DNA from: Aurantimonas sp. 22II-16-19i
GTDB taxonomy: Bacteria > Pseudomonadota > Alphaproteobacteria > Rhizobiales > Rhizobiaceae
Direction: 5' to 3'
Length of the DNA: 64,000 bases
Assembly: GCF_002088275.1 (NCBI RefSeq)
Contig: NZ_AQQS01000014.1
Location: forward strand, 62,001-126,000
Numbering within the stretch: the first letter of the stretch is position 1; every line of letters begins with the position of its first letter. The notes under the pieces were generated by a model. That model saw only the letters and a program-made list of their open reading frames with translations, ran no database searches and had not been told where the DNA came from. The position numbers and the translations under genes are program-made. Below are positions 44,525 through 53,100 of the stretch, piece by piece.

Positions 44525-46014
44525 GCGTTCGCCGAAGATACCGCCCCCCCAAGCCGGAAGACATTTCCGCAATCCGAGAGGCAATCGCTCGGTTTGACCC
44601 CAGCGCGTCAACGACAATTGTCGGAGCGGACAAGGCCAAGGTGCGGGACATCTTCGCGCCCATGGCCCATAGCAAAGCGCTCGACCCCGCGACCACGCTC
44701 GTTCTAGGCGCGCGCGGGGCCGGAAAGAGCTTCTGGGCGAGCGTACTGTATAACAAGGACACAAAGCCGCTCGCCGCTGATCTATACCCGCGCTTGGGCC
44801 TTGACAAGCTGCGGGTTGAGATCGGGTTTGGCGGCGTGGCTCGCGCTGGCGTGTCGAAATCCGAGATCGACCGACTGGTTCCCAACGGACGGGAGAAGAT
44901 CGCCGCAGACCCCTTCTGGCGAGCTGTCATCGCAGGCGCAGCCCTGAAAGTGACCGAGCCTGATAAGAAGCACGCACCCACAGACATGCTTAACCGTTTC
45001 GCGGATCCTGAGGATTGGTCCGATGCAATGGCGGAGGTTGATGACTACCTTACCCAACGGGATCAGACTCTCCTCGTAGTCTTTGACGCGCTCGATGCGA
45101 TCTCCGAGGATTGGGGTCGGCTTAGTGGGTTAATTGACGCGCTGATGCGCTCGGTTTGGGAGCTGCGCGGCTTCAATGCGATCCGAGCTAAACTTTTCAT
45201 GCGCCCGGACCAGTTGAGCGAGCTCACGCTACGGTTCGTGGAACTGCCGAAGCTGCGCAGCGGTGCGGCCAAGCTCTCGTGGAATCAGGCGGATCTCTAC
45301 GGGCTTATGTTTGCGAGATTGGCGTTTGACGAAGAGGCAGGGGAGGCCTTCGGTCGATTTCTTAGGTCGCGCGGCCTGGATAAACTGCCGGAAAATCAAG
45401 AGGGGCTTCGAACCTGGAAGCTGTCCAACAATGAGGCCCAGCAACAAGAACTTTTTGAGGCCATGGCAGGTAATTTCATGGGCGCAGGTCCGCGAAAGGG
45501 AAAAACCTTCGACTGGCCGTATAACCACCTTGCAGATGGCCTCGGAGATGTAACCCCACGCAGCTTTCTCATTCTCATGCAAAACGCCGCGGAACGGTCC
45601 CAATCACGAGATGCGGGAGCATTTATCCTTCTGCCACAAGCAATCCGCGACGGACTTCGAGAAGCGTCGAAAGTCCGCATCGAGCAGCTCAACACGGAAT
45701 ATCCCTGGATCAAGCGTGTTCTCCAACCGCTCGCGGGTCTTAGAGTGCCAGCAGAGCCACAGGTGTTCTTTGACGCTTGGACAGTAAACTCCACGGTGGA
45801 AGCCGCTGTAAAAATTGCGCGCAAAGAAAATGCGCTCCCTCCGGTGCCGATTGATTCGTCTCGGAAGCTATTGAATAGGGAGCCCGACCTCGCGGATCGC
45901 CTGACTAAAATGGGCGTCCTCACAAGTCGCCCTGACCAGCGCTACGACATGCCTGACCTTTTCCGCATCGGTGCGGCGCTTCTGAAAAAGGGCGGGGTGA
46001 CACCGAAAACCTAG
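44521..46014 (+). CDS. P-loop NTPase, third gene of island operon
   Basis: A 497-residue protein. The Walker A is GARGAGKS (Gly63-Ser70, Lys69) and the Walker B is TLLVVFDALD (Asp189 and Asp192), so this NTPase looks catalytically intact, unlike its upstream partner. A later block GDVTPRSFLILMQNAAE resembles the sensor region of STAND/ORC-like AAA proteins, and the last 60 residues (DLADRLTKMGVLTSRPDQRYDMPDLF, in part) look like a winged helix. It has no transmembrane segment. The start overlaps the previous stop by ATGA, so all three island genes are coupled. Codon use is less GC-biased than the flanking core genes. Function unknown; an ATP-driven effector or switch is an inference. Confidence 0.75.
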   Translation: MSVRRRYRPPKPEDISAIREAIARFDPSASTTIVGADKAKVRDIFAPMAHSKALDPATTLVLGARGAGKSFWASVLYNKDTKPLAADLYPRLGLDKLRVEIGFGGVARAGVSKSEIDRLVPNGREKIAADPFWRAVIAGAALKVTEPDKKHAPTDMLNRFADPEDWSDAMAEVDDYLTQRDQTLLVVFDALDAISEDWGRLSGLIDALMRSVWELRGFNAIRAKLFMRPDQLSELTLRFVELPKLRSGAAKLSWNQADLYGLMFARLAFDEEAGEAFGRFLRSRGLDKLPENQEGLRTWKLSNNEAQQQELFEAMAGNFMGAGPRKGKTFDWPYNHLADGLGDVTPRSFLILMQNAAERSQSRDAGAFILLPQAIRDGLREASKVRIEQLNTEYPWIKRVLQPLAGLRVPAEPQVFFDAWTVNSTVEAAVKIARKENALPPVPIDSSRKLLNREPDLADRLTKMGVLTSRPDQRYDMPDLFRIGAALLKKGGVTPKT

Positions 46015-46159
46015 TGTCCCAGCGTGATGGAGCCATGTTCCGCGGCGGCTGTCATTCCACAACAGTACACCAGTCTAGAAAAATGTCTGCTTTTGTGGTC
46101 GCGGCAGCCGGAACCTGCCGATCAGTTTCCGGCCCGAACGCGCCGCCCCATTCCTCCCC

Positions 46160-46426
46160 CTACCGACAAGTATACCGCGCCGAGACCCAGCCGGTGGGCT
46201 CGCCCTCGGCAACGACGCGGAACCAGGTGCTGCTGGCGTTGACGTCGATGATGTCGACGTAAGTCGAGGGGCCGAGGCGGGTGAGTTCGGGAAAGCGGGA
46301 GCCGGGGCCTTCGCGGACGGCGAGATAATTGTCGCCATTGGGATCGAGGCCGCAGACTTCGGCGGCGGTGGCGGGGGTGGCGAGAGCCGCCAGCGTCGCG
46401 GCGCAGAGGATCAGGGAGCGGATCAT
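46160..46426 (-). CDS. Secreted SH3-domain protein
   Basis: An 88-residue protein with a signal peptide (MIRSLILCAATLAALATPATA) and one bacterial SH3 domain: NYLAVREGPGSRFPELTRLG, then VDIIDVNASSTWFRVVAEGEPTGWVSARY. Such small periplasmic SH3 proteins probably bind peptidoglycan peptides. Two Cys (25 and near the C-terminus) could form a disulfide. It is isolated, between the island and a repeat-rich gap. The upstream frame is open through low-complexity DNA but the signal peptide fixes the start at 46426. Confidence 0.75.
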   Translation of the reverse strand: MIRSLILCAATLAALATPATAAEVCGLDPNGDNYLAVREGPGSRFPELTRLGPSTYVDIIDVNASSTWFRVVAEGEPTGWVSARYTCR

Positions 46427-46522
46427 GGGGGCATCCTCGTGAGGGCGGACCCGGAGGAAGCCCGATCCTCGATCGATTGCGAAATCTGCGCCGTCGCGCA
46501 ATGCCCGGGCGTCCCGGATGCC

Positions 46523-46714
46523 GGCACCAGCGTCCGGCGCGGCGACTGGCACCAGCGTCCGGCGCGGCGGCCGGAGGCCGGCGTCCGGCGCGGAGGCCGG
46601 GGGCCGGCGGATGGCTGCCGGCGACCGGGGGGCCGGGCCTGGGACCGGTGGCGGGAGCGGTGGCGGCCTCGGTGGCGGTGGCGGGTGGCGGTGGCGGTGG
46701 CGGTGGCGGGAGAG
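46523..46714. repeat. Tandem repeats in the gap between SH3 gene and rpoH
   Basis: Two full copies of a 25-nt unit beginning GGCACCAGCGTCCGGCGCGG (46523 and 46548) and a partial third copy are followed by a run of GGTGGC hexamers (about 46650-46712). The 436-nt gap 46427-46862 contains these repeats and the rpoH terminator, and no gene. Such slippery DNA is likely variable in length between strains. Confidence 0.75.
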
Positions 46715-46791
46715 GACAGACGGCGGTGGTGGGGACGGCAACCGGCTCCCGGCCCCGGTCGCCGGCCCTCTTCGCTTGGGACGCCGGCATG

Positions 46792-46825
46792 AAAAAAGCG
46801 GGAGGGCCTTTCGGCCATCCCGCTT
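46792..46825 (-). terminator. Intrinsic terminator of rpoH
   Basis: On the minus strand the RNA reads AAGCGGGA-T-GGCC-GAAA-GGCC-C-TCCCGCTT followed by T4 or more: an 8+4 bp stem with a tetraloop and a T-run. It lies 38 nt after the rpoH stop. Confidence 0.85.
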
Positions 46826-46862
46826 GGATTTCGTGGCTGCCGGGTTCGGCGGGCGGGACCGG

Positions 46863-47729
46863 TCAGCTCACATAGGCGGCGCGGTCGGCGTTGGTCTCGA
46901 GGAGGGCGGTGCGCAGCTTTTCCAGCGCCCGGGTCTCGATCTGGCGGACGCGCTCCTTGGAGATGCCGAGCTTGGTGCCCAGCGCCTCGAGCGTCGCGCC
47001 GTCGTCCTGCAGGCGGCGCTCGCGGATGATCTTCAGCTCGCGCTCGGAGAGGACGTCCAGCGCCGAGTTGAGCCAGGTGACCCGGCGCTCGTCGTCGATG
47101 GAGGTGGAAACCATCTCGTCGGGCAGCGGCGCGTCGGAGACGAGAAAATCCTGCCGGTCGGCGGAGCCGGATTCATCCTCGATCAGCGGGGCGTTGAGGG
47201 AGGAATCGGGGCCCGACAGGCGGGAATCCATCAGCGCCACGTCGCCCTCGGAGACCTTCAGGGCGGTGGCGATCTCGCGGTACATCGCGGTGCCGGAGAG
47301 GCTCTCGGAGCCCTGGCTGAGGCGGGCGCGCAGGCGGCGGAGATTGAAGAACAGCGCCTTCTGGGCCGAGGAGGTGCCGCCGCGCACGATCGACCAGTTG
47401 CGCAGGATGTAGTCCTGGATCGAGGCGCGGATCCACCAGGTGGCATAGGTGGAGAAGCGGACCTCCCGCTCGGGCTCGAAGCGGGCCGCGGCCTCGAGCA
47501 GGCCGACATGGCCCTCCTGGATCAGATCGCTCATCGCCAGGCCGAAATGCCGGAACTTCGAGGCCATGGAAATGACCAGGCGCATATGCGCCGAGGTGAT
47601 CTTGTGGAGGGCCTCCTGATCGCCCTGCTCCTTCCAGCGAACCGCCAGTTCGTATTCCTCTTCCCTTTGCAGATAGGGGGCTGCCATGGCGGCGCGGATC
47701 ATGGTGCGACGAGCGGACTGTGACTTCAT
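46863..47729 (-). CDS. rpoH: RNA polymerase sigma factor, RpoH (sigma-32) family
   Basis: A 288-residue group 3 sigma factor. Region 2 contains HMRLVISMASKFRHFGLAMSDLIQEG and FSTYATWWIRASIQDYILRNWS, the RpoH box is QKALFFNLRRL, and region 4 ends with LGISKERVRQIETRALEKLR. The ATG at 47729 has a perfect GGAGG site. Alphaproteobacteria often carry several RpoH proteins; the EcfG-like promoter upstream suggests this is the RpoH2-type paralogue used in oxidative or general stress rather than the classical heat-shock one. An intrinsic terminator follows. Confidence 0.94.
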   Translation of the reverse strand: MKSQSARRTMIRAAMAAPYLQREEEYELAVRWKEQGDQEALHKITSAHMRLVISMASKFRHFGLAMSDLIQEGHVGLLEAAARFEPEREVRFSTYATWWIRASIQDYILRNWSIVRGGTSSAQKALFFNLRRLRARLSQGSESLSGTAMYREIATALKVSEGDVALMDSRLSGPDSSLNAPLIEDESGSADRQDFLVSDAPLPDEMVSTSIDDERRVTWLNSALDVLSERELKIIRERRLQDDGATLEALGTKLGISKERVRQIETRALEKLRTALLETNADRAAYVS

Positions 47730-47802
47730 AGGACCCTCCGGTCGGTCAGAACGGCTGTGATGCCTCTGGCGTGCGGGAGACACACGCTCCGGGTCCTTCA
47801 AG

Positions 47803-47827
47803 AACGCAGCCAAACGGCAAACGTTCC
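47803..47827 (-). promoter_or_regulatory. EcfG-type promoter of rpoH
   Basis: On the minus strand GGAAC (47827-47823), 16 nt, then CGTT (47806-47803) match the alphaproteobacterial EcfG/RpoE2 consensus GGAAC-N16/17-CGTT exactly. The predicted start would give a 5' leader of about 65 nt before the rpoH ATG. RpoE2 control of rpoH2 is known in Sinorhizobium. Confidence 0.8.
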
Positions 47828-47930
47828 CACAACGGCAAACTTTTTGGAGCGATGTAGAAAGGGAGGGGAAAAAGGCAAGCGTTTCATTGCGATAACGGTT
47901 GCTTCAGATTTTGTAACACTCCGGGACGAC

Positions 47931-47965
47931 AAAAAAAAGACCGGCCGTCTGATGAACGGCCGGTC
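47931..47965 (-). terminator. Intrinsic terminator of carD
   Basis: On the minus strand GACCGGCCGT / 7-nt loop / ACGGCCGGTC is a perfect 10-bp stem followed immediately by eight T residues. It is 65 nt after the carD stop and isolates carD from rpoH. Confidence 0.92.
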
Positions 47966-48029
47966 CTGTTCGTCAATATCGGGTCGCGGCACTCGGCCCG
48001 GCGCTGCCGGGCGGCGCGGGTGGCTCGCC

Positions 48030-48647
48030 TCAGGCGGCCTCCTCCTGGGTGGCGGTGGTCTCCTCGGCGTCGTCCGCCTCGGCTTCCTCGTCGCCCTCCT
48101 CGGCCTCGGCAGCGCCCTTGGCGCCGCGCTTGGGGCCCTTGTTGAGGTTGATCTCGATCAGCCGCACGGCCTCGGTCTCGGAGACCTCGTTGACGGCGGC
48201 GAGCTCGCGCGCCATGCGGCCGAGGGCGGCCTCGTAGAGCTGGCGCTCGGAATAGGACTGCTCGGGCTGGCTGTCGGCGCGGTAGAGGTCGCGCACCACC
48301 TCGGCGATCTGGATCAGGTCACCGGAGTTGATCTTGGCGTCGTATTCCTGGGCCCGGCGGCTCCACATCGTCTTCTTCACGCGCGCGCGGCCCTGGACCA
48401 CCTTCAGCGCACGCTCGACGAAGTCGGTCTCGGACAGCTTGCGCATGCCGACGGATTTCGCCTTGGCAACCGGAACCTTGAGCCGCATCTTGTCCTTCTC
48501 GAAGTCGATGACGAACAGTTCGAGCGTCATGCCCGCGACAACCTGTTCCTCGATCGCGACGATCTGGCCGACACCGTGCGCAGGGTAGACGATGCTCTCA
48601 CCGGTCCTGAAACCCTGGCTGACCGTTGCCTTCTTCTGACTGCTCAT
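48030..48647 (-). CDS. carD: CarD/CdnL-family transcription regulator
   Basis: A 205-residue RNA polymerase-binding protein. The N-terminal Tudor-like domain (about residues 15-75) has GESIVYPAHGVGQIVAIEEQ and the RNAP-contacting IDFEKDKMRLKVPV. The helical DNA-binding half has KTMWSRRAQEYDAKINSGDL and ELAAVNEVSETEAVRLI. The last 35 residues are a highly acidic tail of Ala/Glu/Asp, common in alphaproteobacterial CdnL. It stabilises the open complex at rRNA and other growth promoters. A single-gene unit with a strong terminator. Confidence 0.94.
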   Translation of the reverse strand: MSSQKKATVSQGFRTGESIVYPAHGVGQIVAIEEQVVAGMTLELFVIDFEKDKMRLKVPVAKAKSVGMRKLSETDFVERALKVVQGRARVKKTMWSRRAQEYDAKINSGDLIQIAEVVRDLYRADSQPEQSYSERQLYEAALGRMARELAAVNEVSETEAVRLIEINLNKGPKRGAKGAAEAEEGDEEAEADDAEETTATQEEAA

Positions 48648-49141
48648 ACGCTTTTTCTAACTCCCTGTTGTGCCCGGCCGAAACAGCCGCTAGACACGGG
48701 CGGTGGCTCGGAAGCCACCGATTTGCGACGATCCCTCCAGCAGGATCGACAGATCGCAGTCGCGGTTCGGCCGAAACGTCGCCCTTGCGATTGGCCGCAT
48801 GATCGGTTCCGGTTCGCTGAAGAACCGGCGACATGGCGGCAATGAGGGGAACGTCCTTTCGGAAAACCATCCCATGTCATGCGTTCGGCATGGGATGTTG
48901 CAGTGCCTAGGCACCCGACTGTGGATCAGAGCCTACTATATTCCAGCGGAAAATTCAAGGAATACGGGGGTATGCCGCATTTGTGCGGCGCAGCGGCCGA
49001 TTCGCCCGGTTTGCGGACGAATCGACTGCCGGCGCTCGAGGCAATCGTCGCAAGGGGAGGAAAAGCCGGCGGCCGATCCGCGCCGGGATGAGACGTGCCG
49101 GAGCCCCCGCGAGGGGACCCGGCAGGCGCTCCCGGGCGGTG
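48648..49141. other. 494-nt gap between fdxA and carD
   Basis: No gene is seen. The middle (48920-48970) is the most AT-rich part, reading TATATTCCAGCGG on the plus strand, and probably holds the carD promoter on the minus strand, but I cannot fit a well-spaced -35/-10 pair. No strong terminator for fdxA was found. Confidence 0.45.
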
Positions 49142-49480
49142 TCAGTCGCCCTGGCCGGGCTCGGGGGAGAAGTACTTCTCCAGCTTGCCGTCCTCGCCGT
49201 CGAACTTCTCGGCGTCGGACGGGGCCTCGCGCTTGATCGTGATGTTCGGCCACTTGTCGGCATATTCGGCGTTGAGCGTCAGCCATTTGTCGAGGCCCGG
49301 CTCGGTGTCCGGCTTGATCGCCTCGGCGGGGCACTCGGGCTCGCAGACGCCGCAGTCGATGCACTCGTCGGGATGGATGACGAGCATGTTCTCGCCCTCG
49401 TAGAAACAGTCGACCGGACACACCTCGACGCAGTCCATGTATTTGCACTTGATGCAATTGTCGGTCACGACATAGGTCAT
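49142..49480 (-). CDS. fdxA: 7Fe ferredoxin FdxA
   Basis: A 112-residue ferredoxin with a 3Fe-4S and a 4Fe-4S cluster, a small soluble electron carrier. The Cys pattern is [20 protein letters not shown] and [17 protein letters not shown], exactly the FdxA arrangement, followed by the conserved [18 protein letters not shown]. The start MTYVVTDNC at 49480 is canonical. In Rhizobiales fdxA commonly lies between the S4 RNA-binding protein gene and carD, as here. Confidence 0.97.
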   Translation of the reverse strand: MTYVVTDNCIKCKYMDCVEVCPVDCFYEGENMLVIHPDECIDCGVCEPECPAEAIKPDTEPGLDKWLTLNAEYADKWPNITIKREAPSDAEKFDGEDGKLEKYFSPEPGQGD

Positions 49481-49700
49481 GTGTCATCCTCTTCGGCGGC
49501 CCGGCCGGCGAGGCGGGGCCACGGTCTCGCCTGGCTGCGCCCGTTCGGCGGGCAGCAGCCGTCCGTCTGGACCTAGACACTCGGCATTTGGCTTGCAAGC
49601 GCAAAGCTTGTCGTCGAACGGGCGGTTTGGGCAAAGCCATTCCACCCGGTCCGGAAAGGCTTTCGGCGGCGCGGCCCCAAGCGGCGGGCGACGACGGCGC

Positions 49701-50162
49701 TCAGCCGGGATCGCCGCCCTTCAGCCGCGACAGGGAGCGGCGGTCTTTCTTGGAGGGCCGGCCGGTGCCCTTTTCCGGCGCATCCGGGCGCAGGCTGATC
49801 GCCGGCTCGGCTGACGGGCGCCTGACGGTGGGTTCCGACAGGTCCTCGTAGAGGAGAGCCGCCTCGCTGGCCGGGCCCCGCCGCTCGCCGGGAGCGCGGA
49901 TCTTCAGGACCCTCACCGCATCGGCATAGGAGACCGTCAGCGTGTCGCCGACCCGCACCTTCTGGGCGGGATTGGCGATCTTGTCGCGATTGACCCTGAC
50001 GCCGCCGGAAGCGACCAGCTTCTGCGCCAGCGTCCGCGACTTCACCACCCGGGCGAAGAACAGCCACTTGTCGATGCGCTGGACAGCCGCGGTCCCGCCC
50101 GTCGAGGCACCCGTGGCCCCCGGCGCGGCGCCGTCCTCCGTCTCGTGCGCCTCAGCGACCAA
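49701..50162 (-). CDS. S4-domain RNA-binding protein, Hsp15/HslR-like
   Basis: A 153-residue protein. The S4 domain (about residues 28-85) reads RIDKWLFFARVVKSRTLAQK and VNRDKIANPAQKVRVGD; in Hsp15 this domain binds 50S subunits that still carry a nascent chain. The C-terminal half is basic and Pro/Arg-rich. No ATG or GTG is available upstream of the domain, so the TTG at 50162 is the likely start; it overlaps the end of the helicase gene by 11 nt, indicating coupling. Confidence 0.85.
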   Translation of the reverse strand: MVAEAHETEDGAAPGATGASTGGTAAVQRIDKWLFFARVVKSRTLAQKLVASGGVRVNRDKIANPAQKVRVGDTLTVSYADAVRVLKIRAPGERRGPASEAALLYEDLSEPTVRRPSAEPAISLRPDAPEKGTGRPSKKDRRSLSRLKGGDPG

Positions 50163-53100
50163 GCTTTTCCTTCAGCGCGGCGAGCTTGGCGAAGGGCGAA
50201 TCCGGGTCGATGCGCTGGGGCGCCTTGTCCCGGCGATTATTGCCGCCGGCCGCCTCGTCGCGCTGCGGCCCGCGATTGCCGCGCTCCGGGCGGTCGCCAA
50301 ACTCCTTGCCCGGACGGTTCTTGCCCTTCGGCCCGCTTTTGCCGTGACGCTGCTGGCGCTCCTCGCCCTCCGGCCGGTCCGGACGATCCTGGCGATTCGG
50401 GCCGCGGGAGAACCGCTGCTGGCGCTCGCCGCCGGGCTCGCCGGCCGGACGATCCGGCTGGGCCCGGCCCTGCCCCTGATCGTGACCTTGTCCCTGGCCC
50501 TGGCCCTGGCCCTGGCCCTGGGGCGCCTGACCCTGGCCGGGACGGCGGTTGCGACGGCCCTGGCGGTTCTGGCCGGCATTGCGGTCGCCGCGATGGGGGC
50601 GCCAGACCTGGATGATGCGTGGCTCGGCGGTCTCGGCAGGGGTGTCGGCGGCGCCGTCGGCCGAAGACGCTGCGGCCACCGGCTCGCCCGCGTCCTCGTC
50701 AGCCGAGGCTTCGCTCGCCGCGTCCGTCTTCGAAGGCGTCGCGGTTTCGTCACCATCGGCGGCCTCGGCGGAAGCCTCTTCAGCCGTATCAGGCGCCGCA
50801 ACAGGTGCCTCGCTCGTGGCGGGCGCCCGGTCGGTGGCCGTTGCCGGCTCGTCTGCCGTCGCCTCGCTCGCAGCTTCGAGCGGAGCGCTCTCGGCCTCGT
50901 CCGATTCGGAGACCGCGGCAGCCGGCGCGTCGGCTGCTTCGGCCATGTCGCCCTCTTCTTCGGACGCGCCGACGGCTTCGTCGCCGGCAAGCACGGCATC
51001 GGTCGCGGCACCGTCGTCGGACGACTGGGCTTCGCCAGCTTCGGTTTCGCCAGTCTCGGTTTCGGCCGCCTCGATCTCGCCGGTCCCGGCGGTCGCCTCG
51101 GCGGACGGCGTCGTCGCGGCGGGCTCTGCGGCTGCTTCAGTGCCTTCGGTTGCGGCAACGTCCGGCACCTGCGGCGCCTCGGCGGTGGCGGCAGCTTCGG
51201 CCGCCCGGCGTTCGGCCTCGGCTCTTGCGGCAGCCTTTTCGGCCGCCTCGCGGGCGATGGCTTCCTCGTCGAGGCGGGGCAGCTCACCCTCGACGGCGTC
51301 GGCCTGCATCGGCTGCGGCCGATAGCCGAGTCCCTTCAGGATCTCGTCCATGTCGTCGGCGGTGGCGCCGAGGATCGACATCATCGCCGGCGTGACCAGG
51401 AACTGCGAGCCGTTGAAGCCGCCTTCCGGCCGCTTGCCGGAGCCGGGCTTCCAGGACAGCGCCGGGCGAATGAGATCGGCGAGCCGCTCGAGGATGTCGA
51501 CGCGCACGGCGCGACGGCCGAGCAGCCGGTATCCGGCGAGCTTGTAGAAGATCGGGTCGAAGTCGGTGTCGGCGACGGCCGAGGTGCGGCCGGTGGCCAG
51601 AAGATGGGTCACGTCGCCGAAGCCGGCGCGCTCGCGGCCGTCGTTGCGGATCGCCCAGAGCAGCGTCAGGAGGCCGGCCGGCGCCGGCTTGATCAGCGTC
51701 GGCACGAAGATGTGGTAGGCGCCGAAGCGCACGCCGAAGCGCCTGAGGGCGGCGCGGGCACCCTGATCGAGGGCGCGCACTTCCTCGGCGACGTCGCGGC
51801 GCTGGAGAATGCCGTATTCCTCGACCAGCCTGTAGGCGAGGCCGCGGGCGACGCCGTCCAGCCCCTCGGCCTGCTTGAGGTCGGCGAGCGGCTTCAGGAC
51901 GGTCGAGACCTGATAGGTCACGTAACGCTCGACCCGGTTCGCCACCATGTCGCGCATCGGGCCGGTCAGCTGTTCGTCGGCGAGCAGCACGACGCGCGGC
52001 TTCAAGGGATCCTCGCCGCCGGTCAGCATCGCCACGGGTGCGCCGAGCCAGCGCACCAGCCCGTCGGAGCCGAGGGCGAGATCGCCGTTGGGAGAATTGG
52101 CGAAACGTTCCGCACGCTTTTCGAACTCGCCGGCGAGCGCCTTCTGGGCCGCAGTGCGCACGGCGCGACCGTCCGCGCCCTCCGCCTTGGTATCGGCGGA
52201 GAAACGAAACGCCTGCAGTTCGCCTACGGCGTGGCCCTCGACCGTCACCGTTCCGTCGTTGGCGATCTCTGCTTCCATGAATGCGTTCTCTCTCAGCCGC
52301 TTCATCAAGACGCTTGTCCTGCGGTCTACGAACCGTTTCGTCAACCTGTCGTGAAGAGCGTCGGACAGACGATCCTCGATGTCGCGCGTCTTTTCCTGCC
52401 AGTGTGTCGGATCGGCCAGCCAGTCGGGCCGGTGGGAAATATAGGTCCAGGTGCGGATTTCGGCGATTCTTTGGGACAGCGTGTCGAGATCGCCCTCGGT
52501 GCGGTCGGCCCGGCGGACCTGGGCCGCCATGTAGTCTTCCGACACGTGGCCGTTGTCGGCGACGTCGGCATAGATCGAGGCGATGATCTCGGCATGCTGG
52601 GCGGGAGCGATGCGCCGGTAGTCCGGCAGCTTGCAGGTCTCCCACAGCAATTCGACGCGCCTCGCCCCCCTCGCCCGCTCGGCGACGTCGGGGACGCGGG
52701 AGAGAAATTCCAGCGCCCGCTGGTCGACCGAGGGCAGCGCCTTGGTCAGGGCTTCCACTTGCGGCGGGCGCTCGAGGCTGTGCTTGAGCGAATCGAGGGA
52801 GGTGAAGTCGTGTTCGCCGCTGCGCCATTGCAGCACCTTCACCGGCGCGAAGGAATGGCCCTCCAGCGCCTCGACGAGCTCCTCCGGCAGGGGATCGACC
52901 TGGCCGGTGACGCCGAAGGTGCCGTCGCGCACGTGCCGGCCCGCGCGCCCGGCGATCTGGCCGTATTCGGCGGCGGTCAGCTGGCGATACTGGAAGCCAT
53001 CATATTTCCAGTCCTGGGCAAAGGCCACGTGATCGACGTCGAGATTGAGGCCCATGCCGATGGCGTCGGTGGCGACGAGATAGTCGACCTCGCCGTTCTG

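Noticed and set aside
46523-46593. CRISPR-like array from the 25-nt repeats
   Set aside because: The units are directly adjacent without unique spacers and no cas genes are present; it is an ordinary tandem repeat.
46427-46790. N-terminal extension of the SH3 protein through the repeat region
   Set aside because: The frame is open but encodes Pro/Arg/His low complexity from tandem repeats; a clear signal peptide begins at 46426.
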